Part shown: positions 61,316 through 64,000 of the stretch, in pieces
Position numbering within the stretch: position 1 is the first letter of the stretch
Layout: every line of letters begins with the position of its first letter
Assembly (NCBI GenBank): GCA_045539315.1
Contig: JAZQFC010000037.1
Location: 142,791-206,790, forward strand
Reading direction: 5' to 3'
DNA from: RUG11462 sp045539315
GTDB lineage: Bacteria; Bacillota; Clostridia; Oscillospirales; Acutalibacteraceae
Length of the DNA: 64,000 bases
Program-made: the position numbers and the translations under genes
The notes under the pieces: generated by a model
Told to the model about the DNA's origin: nothing
The model's database searches: none
What the model saw: the letters and a program-made list of their open reading frames with translations, nothing else

Positions 61316-62071
61316 ATGAATTTAAAAGTCATTAGTTTTAATATTAGAAATGCTGATGATGAAAATGGGCACTCAATTGCTGAACGCGCGCCAAGACTTG
61401 CAAATGTTACATCAAGTTATGATGCCGATGTAATTGGTTTTCAAGAGTATATTCCGGCTTGGGACGAGTTTGTCCAAAAATACTATCTTGAAAATTACGA
61501 TATGTTTTTAAAATACCGTGCCGAGAGAGATTTGGAAGGTTGCCCAATTTTATGGAAAAAAGATAAGTTTGAATGCCTTAAAACAGGTTATTTTTGGCTT
61601 TCTGATACACCTGAAGTTGAATCTCGTGGTTGGGATGAAATTTATAACTGTTATCGTATTTGCGAGTATGTTATTTTAAAGGAAAAATCGAGCAAAAAAA
61701 CATTTACTTTTATTAACACTCACTTCGGCTTTGGCGATAAATGTCAGGTTGATAGCGCAAAACTCATTTATGAATATAGCAAGAAAATATCTGATTACAA
61801 GACATTTATTGTTGGCGATTTTAATATGACACCAGAAAGCGCTGGATATGCCGAAATGGTTAAATATTTTAGAGATGTTAACACATGCACTGTTAATGAT
61901 TTAACCACAACTTACCACGGCTATAAACCTGATGAAATTACCGATGCGCACATTGATTTTTGCTTTATTGATGAGAATATTAAGCCGATAAACCAAAAAC
62001 TTATGACCGAAACATTTGATGGTAAATATCCATCAGACCATTATGGAGTTTTTGTTGAATTAGATATTTGA
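61316..62071 (+). CDS. endonuclease/exonuclease/phosphatase (EEP) family protein
   Basis: A 251-residue EEP-fold hydrolase: SFNIRNADDENG start, IGFQE (metal-binding Glu), FINTHFGFGD, VGDFNMTP and the end SDHYGVFVEL with the catalytic His. Similar clostridial and Bacteroides proteins may be phosphodiesterases or exonucleases; the substrate is unknown. No signal peptide, so cytosolic. It is first of a unit with a serine hydrolase and namZ, 35 bases or fewer apart. Confidence 0.85.
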   Translation: MNLKVISFNIRNADDENGHSIAERAPRLANVTSSYDADVIGFQEYIPAWDEFVQKYYLENYDMFLKYRAERDLEGCPILWKKDKFECLKTGYFWLSDTPEVESRGWDEIYNCYRICEYVILKEKSSKKTFTFINTHFGFGDKCQVDSAKLIYEYSKKISDYKTFIVGDFNMTPESAGYAEMVKYFRDVNTCTVNDLTTTYHGYKPDEITDAHIDFCFIDENIKPINQKLMTETFDGKYPSDHYGVFVELDI

Positions 62072-62106
62072 TTTTTAAGAATCATTTTAAAAAGGTGGCG
62101 GAGAAA

Positions 62107-63075
62107 GTGTTTGAAAAATCTTTACAACTTATAAACAAAGGCATTGGAATTGCCTACCCTTGCGCTGCAGTTGCAATAGGCGTTAGTGACAAAGTTTTTG
62201 TGCGTGAGTTTTTTGAAGTTGATGAAAGCACAATTTTTGACTTGGCTTCGCTTTCAAAACTTGTTTCAACAACTGCCATCGCGCTAAAATTCATTGAAAA
62301 TGGCAAACTCTCGCTTGATGATAAAATAGACAAATTTCTTGATTACACAGGCAATTTTGCCGATTGCAAAATCAAACATTTATTAACTCATACTTCTGGA
62401 ATTCCTGCTTGGCTACCTCTATTTAATATGCAAATTGAAAAGGGCGATGTGATTAAAACAATTTTATCTTATGAAAAAAGTTATGAAACAGGCAGTAATG
62501 TTGCATATTCTTGTATGGGCTATATTGTTTTAGGGAAAATCCTTGAAATTATAGGCGATGATTCGCTTGATAATCTCTCACAAAAGTTCGTTTTTTCTCC
62601 ACTTAAAATGAAGAATGCTTGTTATAATCCAAACGACAATCTTCCATGCGCCAAAACCGAATGGGAATCAGGAAAAGTCCACGATGAAAACGCTGCATTT
62701 TTAGGTGGAATAGCAGGAAACGCAGGAGTTTTTGCAACGCTTGATGATGTGATTTGTTTTGCTAAAATGTGTTCAAGCAAAGGCGAAAACTTTGTTTCAA
62801 AAGAACTTTTTAACCTCTCGATAAAAAACCACACGCCAAAATGTGAAGAAACAAGAGGTTTGGGCTTTAAATTAGAAGGCAATTTTTTTGGGCATACAGG
62901 TTTTACAGGCACTTCGCTTTTTGTTGATAATCAAACGGGGCTTTGGGGTGTTTTACTTACAAATGCAGTTGCTTTTGGCAGAGAAAATAAATCTAAATAT
63001 ATTGATATTCGCAAACAATTTTATGATACGATTATAGATGAATATATGAAAGGAAACTATGATGGAAACAACTAA
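62107..63075 (+). CDS. serine hydrolase of the beta-lactamase/AmiE (YbbE) family
   Basis: A 322-residue class C beta-lactamase-like hydrolase: DLASLSKLVST with S-x-x-K (Ser48, Lys51 from the chosen start), VAYSCMGYIV as the Tyr-x-Asn-like site with Cys for Asn, and GHTGFTGTS. Next to namZ it matches the B. subtilis AmiE (YbbE) partner, which removes peptides from muropeptides; this is inferred. No signal peptide. GTG at 62107 is chosen from AGGTGG eight bases ahead, but GTG at 62095 or the TTG at 62068 remain possible. It overlaps namZ by 14 bases. Confidence 0.8.
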   Translation: MFEKSLQLINKGIGIAYPCAAVAIGVSDKVFVREFFEVDESTIFDLASLSKLVSTTAIALKFIENGKLSLDDKIDKFLDYTGNFADCKIKHLLTHTSGIPAWLPLFNMQIEKGDVIKTILSYEKSYETGSNVAYSCMGYIVLGKILEIIGDDSLDNLSQKFVFSPLKMKNACYNPNDNLPCAKTEWESGKVHDENAAFLGGIAGNAGVFATLDDVICFAKMCSSKGENFVSKELFNLSIKNHTPKCEETRGLGFKLEGNFFGHTGFTGTSLFVDNQTGLWGVLLTNAVAFGRENKSKYIDIRKQFYDTIIDEYMKGNYDGNN

Positions 63076-64000
63076 ACCAAAAGTGCTTTGTGGCGCTGAT
63101 GTAGTTGCAAAAGAAAACATTACATTTAGCGGAAGATGTGGTCTTATTACCAACCACACTGGCGTTTTAAAAGACCTTTCAAGCACAATTGATATGCTAA
63201 AGAAAAAATGCGATTTAGTTGCACTTTTTGCTCCTGAACACGGTGTTCGCGGTGACAAACAAGCAGCCGCAGACGTTACAACTTATAAAGATGAGCAAAC
63301 AGGTATTACTGTTTATAGTTTATATGGCAAAAATGCCAACGAAGGTGAAAATGCGCTAAAAACGCTTGACACTGTTATTTTTGATATTCAAGATGTTGGC
63401 GCAAGATTTTACACCTATTCAAACACAATGACAGATGCTATGACAACCTGCGCGAAAAATGGCGTTAAATTTGTTGTTCTTGACAGACCTAATCCACTCG
63501 GTGGTGTTTGTGTTGAAGGCGCAATATTAGACAAAAAACTTTCATCATTAGTTGGCAGATTTGCAACGCCTACTCGATGCGGTCTTACTATAGGCGAATA
63601 TGCTAAAATGATGAATGAAACCGAAAATATCGGTTGCGATTTAAGCGTTGTTCCAATGAAAAATTGGAAAAGAGAATTATATTTTGATGAAACCGATTTG
63701 TGCTTTATCGGGCCTTCGCCGAACATTCCAAGTATTGATACTGCTTTTTGCTATATAGGCACTTGCGTTTTTGAAGGCTCAAATTTATCTGAAGGCAGAG
63801 GCACAACAAAGCCGTTTGAAATGATAGGCGCGCCTTGGCTTGAACCTAAAACAATCATTGAAAAAATAGGTAAACAGCAAGGCGTTATATTGCGAGAATG
63901 TTCTTTCACACCCACCTTTTCTAAATTTAAAGATGAATTTTGCAAAGGTATTCAACTTCATATTACAAACCGAGATGAATTTAAACCTTTTGAAGTTGGA
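63062..64000 (+). CDS. namZ: exo-beta-N-acetylmuramidase NamZ (DUF1343), 3' end missing
   Basis: 313 codons are visible; the gene runs past the right edge (family about 390-420 residues). Signatures: GLITNHTGVLKD, ALFAPEHGVRGDKQAA, FDIQDVGARFYTYSNTM, LDRPNPLGGVCVEG, and FEGSNLSEGRGTTKPFEMIGAPW. NamZ releases N-acetylmuramic acid from the non-reducing end of peptidoglycan chains (GH171), for recycling. It begins at ATG 63062 with AAAGGA in front, overlapping the serine hydrolase by 14 bases. No signal peptide is seen, so it may act inside the cell on imported fragments; B. subtilis NamZ is exported. Confidence 0.9.
   Translation, partial: METTKPKVLCGADVVAKENITFSGRCGLITNHTGVLKDLSSTIDMLKKKCDLVALFAPEHGVRGDKQAAADVTTYKDEQTGITVYSLYGKNANEGENALKTLDTVIFDIQDVGARFYTYSNTMTDAMTTCAKNGVKFVVLDRPNPLGGVCVEGAILDKKLSSLVGRFATPTRCGLTIGEYAKMMNETENIGCDLSVVPMKNWKRELYFDETDLCFIGPSPNIPSIDTAFCYIGTCVFEGSNLSEGRGTTKPFEMIGAPWLEPKTIIEKIGKQQGVILRECSFTPTFSKFKDEFCKGIQLHITNRDEFKPFEVG

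Overview
This window looks like chromosome from a low-GC, anaerobic, fermentative Firmicute, most likely a gut or environmental member of the Clostridia (Oscillospiraceae/Ruminococcaceae-like). The basis is the A+T-rich sequence, strong GGAGG-type ribosome binding sites, many near-consensus TTGACA-17-TATAAT promoters, [FeFe]-hydrogenase maturases, an electron-confurcating type lactate dehydrogenase/Etf module, and Cys-repeat secreted proteins typical of that group. The species is not determinable from the sequence alone. There is no rRNA, prophage or CRISPR array; two tRNAs are present.

Layout. 1-3 kb: a truncated pepD dipeptidase diverging from the feoAB ferrous iron importer. 3-8.4 kb (minus strand): lactate module, with an ECF transporter S component and lactate racemase larA, then a separately promoted etfB-etfA-FAD lactate dehydrogenase unit. 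8.4-10.7 kb: marR-gltA (citrate synthase)-dtxR. 10.8-13.3 kb: a GH94 cellobiose phosphorylase. 13.5 kb: an SCP2-domain protein with a histone H1-like Lys/Ala tail. 14.1-17.4 kb: comFC-recD2 operon. 18-22.9 kb: the H-cluster maturation operon TM1266-hydE-hydG-DUF5714-arsC-hydF behind an apparent attenuated leader. 23-33.2 kb: maltodextrin ABC importer (binding protein, two permeases, LacI regulator, ATPase) with malQ and glgP. 33.5-35.8 kb: galK-galT. 35.9-46.4 kb: large secreted proteins (beta-helix/Cys-repeat, Big2, Fn3) interleaved with ppa, an Na/Pi cotransporter and a polysaccharide deacetylase. 46.6-52.4 kb: a seven-gene operon nadB-nadC-DUF6106-acpS-gtrA-hypothetical-comM. 52.6-53.0 kb: a DUF559 nuclease gene exactly framed by imperfect inverted repeats. 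53-58.4 kb: tepA-ftsK-FAD oxidoreductase. 58.5 kb to end: degV, tRNA-Thr, tRNA-Tyr, a hairpin-rich tract leading into an atypical EamA transporter, and a cell-wall-sugar salvage cluster (EEP phosphatase, AmiE/YbbE-like serine hydrolase, NamZ).

How the genes work together. The lactate, hydrogenase-maturation and citrate synthase genes fit a strict anaerobe that moves electrons between NAD, ferredoxin and H2. Maltodextrin import feeds MalQ and GlgP, cellobiose phosphorylase and GalKT add other sugars, and NamZ with its partner hydrolase recovers peptidoglycan. Iron supply (FeoAB) and a Cys-type DtxR regulator support the heavy Fe-S demand.

The most unusual items are the DUF559 gene that takes both its Shine-Dalgarno and its stop codon from two-hairpin terminal inverted repeats, the phased hairpin array downstream of tRNA-Tyr, the putative attenuator ahead of the hydrogenase maturation genes, the uncharacterised Cys-rich DUF5714 protein inside that operon, a C-terminal basic module shared by two secreted proteins, and an acidic tail added to FtsK.
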